Assembly (NCBI GenBank): GCA_003223255.1
Contig: QHYJ01000081.1
Coordinates: forward strand, 1-55,575
DNA: 55,575 bases
Source of the DNA: Acidobacteriota bacterium
GTDB taxonomy: Bacteria; Acidobacteriota; Terriglobia; Acidiferrales; UBA7541
Direction: 5' to 3'
The notes beneath the pieces are model-generated. The model was not told the DNA's origin, searched no databases, and saw only the letters and a program-made list of their open reading frames with translations. A program made the translations under genes and the position numbers. Shown here piece after piece: positions 1 through 6,468 of this stretch; position 1 is the stretch's first letter, and each line of letters starts with the position of its first letter.

Positions 1-319
1 GCTTGCCGTTTAACGCTCTCTTCTTCACTCTCCCCACCTCGCTCTGGTAGTACTCGCGGCTACGCTCGGTGGAGCTTTGCCGGCGGTGCGCTGCTCGGCA
101 CCCAAACGGACACCGCAGATCCCTGCGCCCCGCGTTCCGGGGATGGGTCAGGAAGAAGATGCGACACTCGCGGCAACGGCACAGACCGGACCGCAGATGA
201 GGGTGGGTACGGAGGACCGAACGCAGCTCGACGTAGTACGGCCCCACCAGAGCGCGGACGCCACTGCGGCGGTACCAGTCCGGGACGCCCTGAAACTGCT
301 CCTGGATTTTGAGTGCTAA
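1..319 (-). CDS. Cys-rich conserved protein, fragment cut by the window edge
   Basis: An uninterrupted reverse-strand frame runs off the left edge. It reads as real protein: an aromatic stretch (VPDWYRRSGVRALVGPYYVE), then a Cys cluster (CRCREC, FFLTHPRNAGRRDLRCPFGC) and a basic tail (HRRQSSTERSREYY). The paired cysteines suggest a small zinc-binding fold, and I recall similar unnamed proteins in Acidobacteria, but no function can be given. No ATG, GTG or TTG lies in frame for a long way upstream of base 319. A different frame just upstream (about 340-430) also looks coding but has stops, so the 5' part is probably broken. Confidence 0.4.
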
Positions 320-592
320 AAACCCAGGTTTTGGCTTAAGATGGAGATCTCTTTGAACACATCCTTGTCCTACCCGATCGACTCGATCGACATGTCGGTG
401 TCGAAAGGGTAGGCAAGGATTTTCTTTCGCGCAATACCTCGCGCTATCGATTCACGTCGCCATTACAACCGACCGCCTCCCCAGCTTGGAGAGAAACATA
501 GGCAAACTGCGCTCAAAACGTTTGCAGTGAAACGGTTGGTGGGCCAATTATCTGAGCAGAGGTGAGGGTCAACCTTGGTGAGCGCTATCGGC

Positions 593-839
593 TCAACCGT
601 CCTTATATTTTTCTTGCCGAGCCACACGATCCTCTTCTTCCACGTTCACCGCCACGCCAGGAAACACCATCCACAGATCCGCCTTCGAATGGTCAATGTT
701 GTTGGAAGTGGCCGTCGTGAACCCCAGGAACAAACCAAATTGAATGGCGATCAGCACCAGCGCGAACCCGATGCCCGTGAGCGTCACCGCGAACCGCGCT
801 GTGTCGTGCAACCAATTCCGTCTTGCCAAGTAAAGCCAT
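593..839 (-). pseudogene. ABC transporter permease (DevC/FtsX-like), N-terminal remnant
   Basis: The remnant encodes the N-terminus of a MacB/DevC-type permease: a short cytoplasmic lead (RRNWLHDTARFAVTLTGIGF), the first membrane helix (LVLIAIQFGLFLGFTT), and the start of the periplasmic domain (ADLWMVFPGVAV). It then runs into unrelated sequence and stops at 593, so most of the roughly 370-residue family length is missing. The natural ATG at 837-839 is one base out of frame with the permease frame (an extra G near 826), so the 5' end is shifted too. It lies downstream of, and in the same direction as, the TetR gene at 949-1560, and a possible TetR operator sits between them. Confidence 0.6.
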
Positions 840-911
840 GTTCGTTCGCTCCCGCCTGCTCCTTACCCTTGGATACGCCGAAGGGCGTGGCAGGTTACAC
901 CGCTTTCTAAC

Positions 912-924
912 TGAACAGCGTTAA
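912..924. promoter_or_regulatory. Candidate TetR operator upstream of the permease remnant
   Basis: The sequence TGAACAGCGTTAA is a near-perfect inverted repeat (TGAAC/GTTAA, 3-bp spacer). It has the same design as the perfect repeat upstream of the tetR-like gene at 1585-1597. It lies between the end of that gene and the start of the permease remnant, as expected for an operator of the regulated transporter. The link is inferred. Confidence 0.4.
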
Positions 925-948
925 TTTGCGACCCAAAAAACATATTCC

Positions 949-1560
949 CTACCGAACCAGCCCCGCGACCAGCGTATGTACGGTGGAATGAATCACTTTC
1001 TCCCGCCCCACCCAGGGAAACGTGTTCTGCGTAATCAGCAAGGATATGATTCCGTGAATCCCAGCCCAAAGAGTTTGGGCTGCCAACTCCACGTTCGTGG
1101 CATGCATTTTCCCGGCTTTGATACAGTCCGTCAGCCCGCGCGTTAAAAACGAAAACGCCTGCATCCCCGGTGAATCTGCCTGGTGATATTTCTCATGGTC
1201 CAAGCCATCCGGAATCGGCATCATGAACGTGGCCCTATAGTGATGAGGGTTTTCCAGCCCAAACTCGATATAGGCAATAAGCCCGCGCTTTAGGCGTTCG
1301 ACGGGCTCCCCGGGCTGTTCCATGATCTTAGTCAGCCTTTGCACTAGTCTCGCAAACGTTTCTTTACACACCTGCTCGAGCAGGTCGGCCTTATCTTTAA
1401 AATAGATATAAATCGTGGTCGGCGAGTACTCGATTTTGTCCGCGATGCGCCGCATGGACACGTTTTCGTACCCCTCACGCACAAACAACTCGCTCGCGGC
1501 ATCCAGAATCTCCTGCCGCAAGTACTTCTTCTGCCGCGCTCTACGCTCCTTTACGCCCAT
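949..1560 (-). CDS. TetR/AcrR-family transcriptional regulator
   Basis: A 203-residue one-domain-plus-ligand-domain repressor. The N-terminal helix-turn-helix is clear (about residues 17-62: ILDAASELFVREGYENVSMR, then RIADKIEYSPTTIYIYFKDK). The C-terminal half resembles the TetR WHG/TetR_C type ligand domain, ending LWAGIHGIISLLITQNTFPW. Length is normal for the family. The natural target is probably the adjacent ABC permease, now a remnant at 593-839. Two similar inverted repeats, one in its own promoter region and one before the permease, suggest autoregulation plus control of the transporter. The inducer is unknown. Confidence 0.9.
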   Translation of the reverse strand: MGVKERRARQKKYLRQEILDAASELFVREGYENVSMRRIADKIEYSPTTIYIYFKDKADLLEQVCKETFARLVQRLTKIMEQPGEPVERLKRGLIAYIEFGLENPHHYRATFMMPIPDGLDHEKYHQADSPGMQAFSFLTRGLTDCIKAGKMHATNVELAAQTLWAGIHGIISLLITQNTFPWVGREKVIHSTVHTLVAGLVR

Positions 1561-1584
1561 CTTGCCGCCGCCACTCTCATTTAC

Positions 1585-1597
1585 TTAACATCGTTAA
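1585..1597. promoter_or_regulatory. Candidate TetR autoregulatory operator
   Basis: TTAACATCGTTAA is a perfect 5+5 inverted repeat with a 3-bp spacer, 25 bp upstream of the regulator's start. The similar half-sites at 912-924 support a shared binding protein. Binding by the neighbouring regulator is inferred. Confidence 0.45.
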
Positions 1598-1741
1598 TCG
1601 TACTCTGGCCATTTCGCGCTGTCAAGAATCTTTCTTGTAGGGAACTTACCCCGGCCCGCTCCGCGTTTCCTCTGCGTGCTCTGCGTCTCCGCGGTAGCTT
1701 TTCTCTTATTGTTCTCTTGAACTTTTGAACCTTGAACTGCC

Positions 1742-2212
1742 TTATCTCTTCACGGCGATGGCTTGCAGTTCGAAGTGGCCGCCCGCGAGCAAGGATCCCG
1801 CTCCAATGAACTCCCGCGCGGGATAATCCTTGGTCGTGAAATAACTGGCATAAATTGGATTAAATTTCTGGAAGAGCGACAAATCCGTGCACGCAATCTG
1901 CACATAAACAAGATCGTCCATGGTCATCCCCGCCTGCGCCAGCACTTCCTTCTCCCCCTCTAGCAGGATTTTGATCTCGTCCTCTACTTTTTCTGGCACC
2001 TTGCCGGTCTTCGGATCAATCCCGATTCTCCCGGCCAGATAGAGCGCATTCCCCGAAAGAATGGCATCGCTAAAGGGCGCCTGCACCGGCCCACCCGCCA
2101 GCTTGATCACCCTTCTTGTCGGTTGCATCGTTACCTGCGAGAACATGCCGCTTGCCGTCAGAACTCCCCCCACCGCCAGCACTATTGCTGCAAACCCCAT
2201 TCGCCGATTCAT
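1742..2212 (-). CDS. Exported RidA/YjgF-family protein
   Basis: The mature part is a complete RidA-fold domain: the N-terminal strand with APFSDAILSGNALYLAGRIG, the helix EVLAQAGMTMDDLVYVQIAC, and the C-terminal signature PAREFIGAGSLLAGGHFELQ. Classical RidA hydrolyses reactive enamines and imines in the cytosol. This one carries an N-terminal hydrophobic signal (MNRRMGFAAIVLAVGGVLTA), so it is probably exported and may do something else; the substrate is unknown. The start at 2212 is supported by a strong GAGGAGG site; the frame stays open upstream but without such a site. A stretch rich in short direct repeats, with no gene, lies between it and tetR (1600-1740). Confidence 0.88.
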   Translation of the reverse strand: MNRRMGFAAIVLAVGGVLTASGMFSQVTMQPTRRVIKLAGGPVQAPFSDAILSGNALYLAGRIGIDPKTGKVPEKVEDEIKILLEGEKEVLAQAGMTMDDLVYVQIACTDLSLFQKFNPIYASYFTTKDYPAREFIGAGSLLAGGHFELQAIAVKR

Positions 2213-2374
2213 ACTTTCCTCCTCAAAGCAATCCTGTGTGACTGCGCAAAGTCTCCATCTCCCAGGTCGCGCGAGTGTAATACTCAATCCCCGCGCCGGC
2301 AAGTCGCGCTCCATCGCGAAACCAGGTTTCCCAGTCGATGTGCTTCGCAGCGTCTGTTATCTTGGAATAAGGCT

Positions 2375-3334
2375 TTACGGTTTTTCCGGCGCCGGCTGCT
2401 TTTCGGGAGCGGAGGGCTTTGCCGGCGACGAAGATGCCGGCTTTGCAGAGCCATTCGGAGTTGCCGGTGCCGCAGGCTTCACAGGCGAGGGCGAATCCGC
2501 AGAAGTGTGGCGAATCCCGAGAAGCTCATCAACAATTTTCTCGGTGGTGGCTTTGCTGATCGCGCAGTTGCGGTCCCAAATGCGGCACTGCGCCAGCGTG
2601 TACTGACAGCCGCAGGTGCAACCTTCCGCATTGAATTTGTGCAGCGCCACAGTTCTTTGCTCCGGGGTCAGCTTGGAGAGGTCGACGCCGGGAAGCTGCG
2701 TGGCGCGGTCCGCATGCTTCAAGAAAATCTGCCCGGTATCCTCGAACGTTTCGACCTTCACGTTGCCGATGGGCAGGCCCAGCAACGACCGAATCTCCAC
2801 TTCGTAAAGAACGGGATCTCGCAAGCCCTCGTGCTTTTGCACCACGCGGCCTTCCGCATCGAGCAAAAACGAAGTCGGAAGTGCTGGAATTCCACCGTAC
2901 TCGAACCGCAACTCATCGGGGGCAATGACGACGGGATAGTTGATCTTGTATTCGTCGACAAACTTCTTGATCGCGTCCTGATCCTCATCGTCCACAACCA
3001 AGCCGATGACTTGGAGCTGGTCCTTATATCGGTTCTGCAGTTCGACGAGGTCGGGAATTTCCGCGCGGCACGGCCCGCACCAGGTGGCCCAGAAATTCAA
3101 CAGAATTACCTTGTTCTTGTAATCTGCCAGAGTGAGCGGTTTTCCTTCCAGTGTGTCAAGCTTGAAACTCGGTGCCGGATCGGGATTCCGCGCAAACCGT
3201 ATCGTAGGCTGCTGTGCGAACGCTGGAGCAGCGAGAACGTGGAGAAGGAAAGCAGCAGCGGCAAGAGAAAACAAATATCGCACGCCCCGTTGGGGCCCGT
3301 GACTAGCGATCGAAAAGACTCTTTGCCAGTTCAT
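2375..3334 (-). CDS. Exported TlpA-type thioredoxin with Cys-rich tail
   Basis: Signal peptide (ending LAAPAFAQQ), then a TlpA/ResA-like thioredoxin domain with the active site FWATWCGPCR (Cys at about residues 86 and 89) and the cis-Pro loop GIPALPTSFLLD. After the domain comes a Cys-rich segment with the spacing CTCGCQYTLAQC and RNC, then a Pro/Ala/Lys-rich disordered tail. It probably reduces disulfides in the periplasm, for example in cytochrome c maturation. The Cys-rich segment may bind metal or serve as a partner redox centre (inference). The ATG at 3334 overlaps the broken hicA reading frame; a GTG at 3283 gives a shorter signal peptide and no overlap, and is an equally good start. 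Confidence 0.85.
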   Translation of the reverse strand: MNWQRVFSIASHGPQRGVRYLFSLAAAAFLLHVLAAPAFAQQPTIRFARNPDPAPSFKLDTLEGKPLTLADYKNKVILLNFWATWCGPCRAEIPDLVELQNRYKDQLQVIGLVVDDEDQDAIKKFVDEYKINYPVVIAPDELRFEYGGIPALPTSFLLDAEGRVVQKHEGLRDPVLYEVEIRSLLGLPIGNVKVETFEDTGQIFLKHADRATQLPGVDLSKLTPEQRTVALHKFNAEGCTCGCQYTLAQCRIWDRNCAISKATTEKIVDELLGIRHTSADSPSPVKPAAPATPNGSAKPASSSPAKPSAPEKQPAPEKP

Positions 3335-3461
3335 CTCTGTCCATTTCCACGTAGCGGGCGTTATCTCCCAGGATTCCTGCCGCTTGGCGTGCGACCTCGT
3401 AGCCAAATCGGCGGAGCAGCTTTGTTAGTTGATCCCCGCTGAGATCGCGAGGAAGTTGCAA
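3303..3461 (-). pseudogene. hicA: HicA-like mRNA interferase with internal deletion
   Basis: Only 52 codons (TTG start). The N-terminus LPRDLSGDQLTKLLRRFGYE and the C-terminus ILGDNARYVEMDRDELAKSL match the two ends of HicA toxins. The middle, which in the family carries the GSH motif with the catalytic His and the double-stranded RNA-binding strands, is absent: the sequence jumps from YEVARQ straight to the last helix. It should therefore be an inactive toxin. The reading frame begins inside the upstream hicB-like gene, as in many hicBA operons. It is too short to be found without looking for it. Confidence 0.6.
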
Positions 3462-3665
3462 GCCGGAATCACCTCATCTTTGACCATGTGTAATCGAATC
3501 ACGCTCGGCTTGTCCCCGTTCGTAAAGTGGCAGGCGACGGCATCGCGGAGCATGGTTTTAAGCTCGTCGAGAGTATCGGCCTGGGCAAAGATAGAATGTC
3601 CCAACGCGCGGGCTCCGTAGCCACCCTCCGGCGATTCTTGAACGGAGGATTTCGCTCTCAGGCAC
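3425..3665 (-). pseudogene. hicB: HicB-like antitoxin, N-terminal frameshift
   Basis: The frame ending at 3425 contains the hallmark of short HicB-like proteins: ESPEGGYGARALGHSIFAQA, DTLDELKTMLRDAVACHF, then VIRLHMVKDEVIPA. The expected first residues (PESEIL after a GTG at 3665, with an AAGGGG ribosome-binding site) lie in another frame, so one indel separates start and body (the interval is 241 bases, not a multiple of three). It overlaps the hicA remnant by 37 bases. A perfect TATAAT hexamer lies upstream. Such proteins fold as a partial RNase H-like domain that neutralises HicA. Confidence 0.6.
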
Positions 3666-3685
3666 GTTGTTTTCCCCTTGCTGAG

Positions 3686-3691
3686 ATTATA
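3686..3691 (-). promoter_or_regulatory. -10 hexamer of the hicBA remnant
   Basis: A perfect TATAAT on the reverse strand, about 20 bases before the GTG of the hicB-like gene. No convincing -35 is visible 17 bp upstream. Confidence 0.4.
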
Positions 3692-3975
3692 CCCTGCTCG
3701 CGTATCGAAAATCCGGCGCAGACAGCCTTAGTGCACACTATTGCAGAGGGACCGGTGGTCCGGCACTCTGCGCTGCTGCGAAGAAATTCAGGTCCCATTT
3801 CTGGAGGACGGATGCGATTGCGCTTCTAGTACTTGCAGTACTGCAAATTTTCATCGTCGCTGAAAGTATTGCTTCGGGATATCCCGGGCAAGAAAACATC
3901 CCATTTATTTTCAGGCGATTACTTACGCAGCGCTAGGTCCCCTTAGTGCCTTCCATAAACCTGGGAGGGTAACTT

Positions 3976-4659
3976 ATGGTTCGGACCAAACTGGGCTTGA
4001 CCAAGCAACGCTTGCGCAAGCTGCGTTTCAACACAGACAAACTGAAGAAACTGCACTTGAGCAAGTGGCATTACTTGATCGCCGGGGGCGTGCTTCTGCT
4101 CGCCTTGGCGCTGGCCGTCAGCGCCAAGGGCAAGTGGGGCACCGACTCCGTTACGGTCCCAGAACACACGAAAATCCACGTGTTTCTGGACCAGGCCGTG
4201 TCCACAAGCGCGAGACCGGGGCACCACTTCCGGGCCACTGTCTCCAAGCCGGTGGTGATTGAGGGCAAAACGGTCATCCCCAAAGGCGCTCGCGCCGAGG
4301 GAGTTGTGGTGGAGGCCAAAGAAGCGGGACGCATCAAGGGACGTCCCCGATTGCTGCTCGCGCTGCAATCGCTCGATGTGGACGGGCAGAACTACCCCGT
4401 TCACACCTTCTCGTCCCGCGAAGTTGGCCATAGCCACAAGAAGCACCACCTGCTGTGGATCGGCGGCGGGGCCGGCGGAGGCGTCTTGATTGGGGCCTTG
4501 GCCGGCGGCGGCATGGGCGCAGCTATCGGCGGACCCGTCGGCGCAGCCGCGGGAACCACCGTGGCGCTCGTCACCGCGAAGCGCGACGTTAAGCTTCGCC
4601 CGGAGACGCCGCTCACGTTCCGGCTGGCCAAGCCGGCTACCATCAACGTGCAAAGCTGA
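3976..4659 (+). CDS. Membrane-anchored protein with glycine-rich segment
   Basis: 227 residues. A basic N-terminus (MVRTKLGLTKQRLRKLRF) precedes one membrane helix (about residues 36-50, LIAGGVLLLALALAV). An extracytoplasmic beta-rich domain follows (VTVPEHTKIHVFLDQAVSTS), resembling SH3/AprI-like domains in which constants such as PKGARAEGVVVEAKEAGR set a surface property. Next is a Gly/Ala-rich, glycine-zipper-like stretch (GGGAGGGVLIGALAGGGMGA), and a final strand LRPETPLTFRLAKPA. The ribosome-binding site GGGAGG precedes the ATG. A conserved hypothetical in Acidobacteria as far as I recall; the biochemical role is unknown. Confidence 0.75.
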   Translation: MVRTKLGLTKQRLRKLRFNTDKLKKLHLSKWHYLIAGGVLLLALALAVSAKGKWGTDSVTVPEHTKIHVFLDQAVSTSARPGHHFRATVSKPVVIEGKTVIPKGARAEGVVVEAKEAGRIKGRPRLLLALQSLDVDGQNYPVHTFSSREVGHSHKKHHLLWIGGGAGGGVLIGALAGGGMGAAIGGPVGAAAGTTVALVTAKRDVKLRPETPLTFRLAKPATINVQS

Positions 4660-4673
4660 CGCGCTGATAAAAT

Positions 4674-4690
4674 CCTCGCCTCTGGCGAGG
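4674..4690 (+). terminator. Hairpin after the glycine-rich protein gene
   Basis: CCTCGCC/GGCGAGG, 7-bp perfect stem with a TCT loop, 15 bases after the stop. There is no T-run, so it may stop transcription only weakly or protect the mRNA end. Confidence 0.35.
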
Positions 4691-4852
4691 CCCCTCAGCA
4701 GCCAGCCGCGACCATACAACCCAAACAGCAACGCAACGGCGGGCGTGCCTTGGAGCGAATGCTCCGAGCCGCCCGCTCCTGTTTGAGCCGCCTTGCGCGC
4801 TAAAAAACAAAGGTTGTTCCTACAGCGCTCGGCGCAACTCGCTGCCGAGGGG

Positions 4853-5365
4853 CTAGGCCCATTTCCAGGTTCTCTGGTGCCAGAGGAAGAGCCAAACCGC
4901 AAAATAAGAAAAACCGCCGAGAACCTCGTCTGCGACGATCCACGGCACGCCGCGAAAATAAAGGCCTTGCGCGATTTCCAGCCGAAAGATGTTGAAAACG
5001 AAAAAGATCATGGCCACCGCGAGGAGCCACGAGGCATTTTGCCGCAGCGTTTTTTTTAAGTCCCACAGAAGCGGGATAGACCCCAGGAAGACGTCTACGA
5101 AAGTGCAGGCAATCCCGATCTGAAAGAGTTGCCCTTGGACGTTAATGGTATCCAGCGATACGCGTGCCGTGGCCCTGCCCAGCAACGCGGACACACGCAG
5201 GGCACTTTCTGAAGTGAGGAAGCGCAGCCACTCCCAGTCGAACTGATACGTAACCATCAAAAAGAGTGCGGCGAGGGCTGCGCGCGGCAAGAATTCCCTG
5301 CTCACGCGCGGCAGCGGAATGGCTGATGGTCTGGCCGTCACGCGCGGGAATGGATTTGCGTTCAC
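4853..5365 (-). CDS. Exosortase/archaeosortase-like membrane protein
   Basis: About 170 residues with several membrane helices. The order of conserved elements resembles exosortases: GIACTFVDVFLGSIPLLW (Cys87, candidate nucleophile), FVFNIFRLEI (Arg128, in the usual second position), then PWIVADEVLGGF, where the family often has His. That third catalytic residue appears to be Asp/Glu, and the protein is shorter than typical EpsH-type enzymes. The GTG start at 5365 lies 7 bases after the stop of the upstream gene, whose product ends in a sortase-like tripartite tail; the two are probably co-translated as enzyme and substrate. Assignment by motif order only; a generic small membrane protein remains possible. 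Confidence 0.5.
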   Translation of the reverse strand: MNANPFPRVTARPSAIPLPRVSREFLPRAALAALFLMVTYQFDWEWLRFLTSESALRVSALLGRATARVSLDTINVQGQLFQIGIACTFVDVFLGSIPLLWDLKKTLRQNASWLLAVAMIFFVFNIFRLEIAQGLYFRGVPWIVADEVLGGFSYFAVWLFLWHQRTWKWA

Positions 5366-5372
5366 GGATCGC

Positions 5373-6053
5373 TCACCGCTGCGCGGCTCTCTTGCTGCGC
5401 CACAGGCGTCCCAGACTCCACAGCGCCAGCAAGGCAACAAAAGTGAGCAAGGCAACGCTCCCACCGCCCCCGATCAGCCAGCGCAAATGGGACACCAGCA
5501 GCGTCGAAGACTGCGCTCCGTTGTCCGGCGGCCGTCCGTGGGCATCTACGGCGGTGACGGTGACCGTGAAATTTCCGTCCGCTGTGGACTCGCTCGAGGT
5601 GACCGTCAACGTTGACGTGGCGGAGCCGGCCGTCACGGTCGCGGAAGGCGGGTTCGCGCAGGATGGCACGGGATGCGTCACTCCGGTGACAGCGCACGTG
5701 AAGTCCACCTTGCCGGTAAAGCCGTTAAAAGGAATGACGGTGATGGTGGAAATTGCGGCCCCAGCACTGATTCCGCTTGGCGTCAGTGGCGACAAAGCGA
5801 TGTTATAGCTGGGCGTTGGCAAGCCCTGGCATTCACAGGCGAGGGCTTCCGCCCGCGCGCCCTCGGTTGTGCACTTGCCCACACTTCCACTACCCACGGT
5901 GGGCGGGCTGCATCGAGCGCCCGGCTTGCTGCAGACGCGTCCCTGGAGAACAGGTGTGGATGAACACGACTGTCCAAAAGTGGTTGCCGGAGAAACGGCC
6001 AGAGCCATACCAAAGAACAATCCGAGAGCCGGGAGGAAAACGGTTCGCTTCAT
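5373..6053 (-). CDS. Secreted Ig-like protein with C-terminal sorting-type tail
   Basis: 226 residues. Signal peptide (MKRTVFLPALGLFFGMALAV, cleavage near TFGQS), a Cys-rich segment (SCSSTP, CSKPGARCSPP, CTTEG, ACECQG), then one Ig-like or Big-type beta domain with the repeating Thr/Ser/Val pattern (SGISAGAAISTITVIPFNGF, ATVTAGSATSTLTVTSSE). The C-terminus has the layout of exosortase substrates: a helix (SVALLTFVALLALWSLG) followed by a basic cluster (RLWRSKRAAQR). It is immediately upstream of the exosortase-like gene. The likely fate is anchoring or release at the cell surface after processing; no enzymatic domain is seen. Confidence 0.65.
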   Translation of the reverse strand: MKRTVFLPALGLFFGMALAVSPATTFGQSCSSTPVLQGRVCSKPGARCSPPTVGSGSVGKCTTEGARAEALACECQGLPTPSYNIALSPLTPSGISAGAAISTITVIPFNGFTGKVDFTCAVTGVTHPVPSCANPPSATVTAGSATSTLTVTSSESTADGNFTVTVTAVDAHGRPPDNGAQSSTLLVSHLRWLIGGGGSVALLTFVALLALWSLGRLWRSKRAAQR

Positions 6054-6134
6054 AGCGGGTCCTAAAAGTAGAAATTGTGATTCCATCTCACCGAACTCGC
6101 GTGACCATAATCCCTGCGGTGCTCGCGCGTCAAT

Positions 6135-6186
6135 GGCTGGCAGAGGCGGCTGGCAGAGGCGGCTGGTAGAGGCGGCTGGTAGAGGC
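6135..6186. repeat. Four tandem 13-bp repeats
   Basis: GGCTGGCAGAGGC occurs twice and GGCTGGTAGAGGC twice, head to tail, in the otherwise geneless interval 6054-6468 upstream of two divergent genes. Probably a slippage-prone minisatellite; no function is visible. The rest of this interval shows no gene. Confidence 0.8.
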
Positions 6187-6468
6187 GGAGGTGATGCTTT
6201 TCGTCGGAGAAAACAGGATTACGCAGGGTTATTGATGATCAGGGAGGATGGTGGATCAAGGAGGAACAGCGTCAAGGGGAGGAAGAAGTTGACAGTGGGC
6301 AGTTCACAACGCAAGCGCGATTCCCCCTTCTTCGCAGAAGCCCGAGCGACAGTATGACGCCAAGCCGTAAATGTGAAACCAAACATCAATCAGGAGCCTC
6401 TGGAAGATTGTCGTGCTACAATCCGCGCACGAGGCCACTCACCCATTTCAAGTTGCCGGAGGCACACA

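Noticed and set aside
1600-1740. Possible small RNA or gene in the TetR-RidA gap
   Set aside because: The stretch is made of short repetitive words (TCTGCGT, TTGAAC) seen in many genomes; no promoter-terminator pair or reading frame supports a gene.
3943-4902. Reverse-strand open frame over the glycine-rich protein
   Set aside because: Low-complexity antisense sequence with no start signal; the forward gene has a good ribosome-binding site and a membrane helix.
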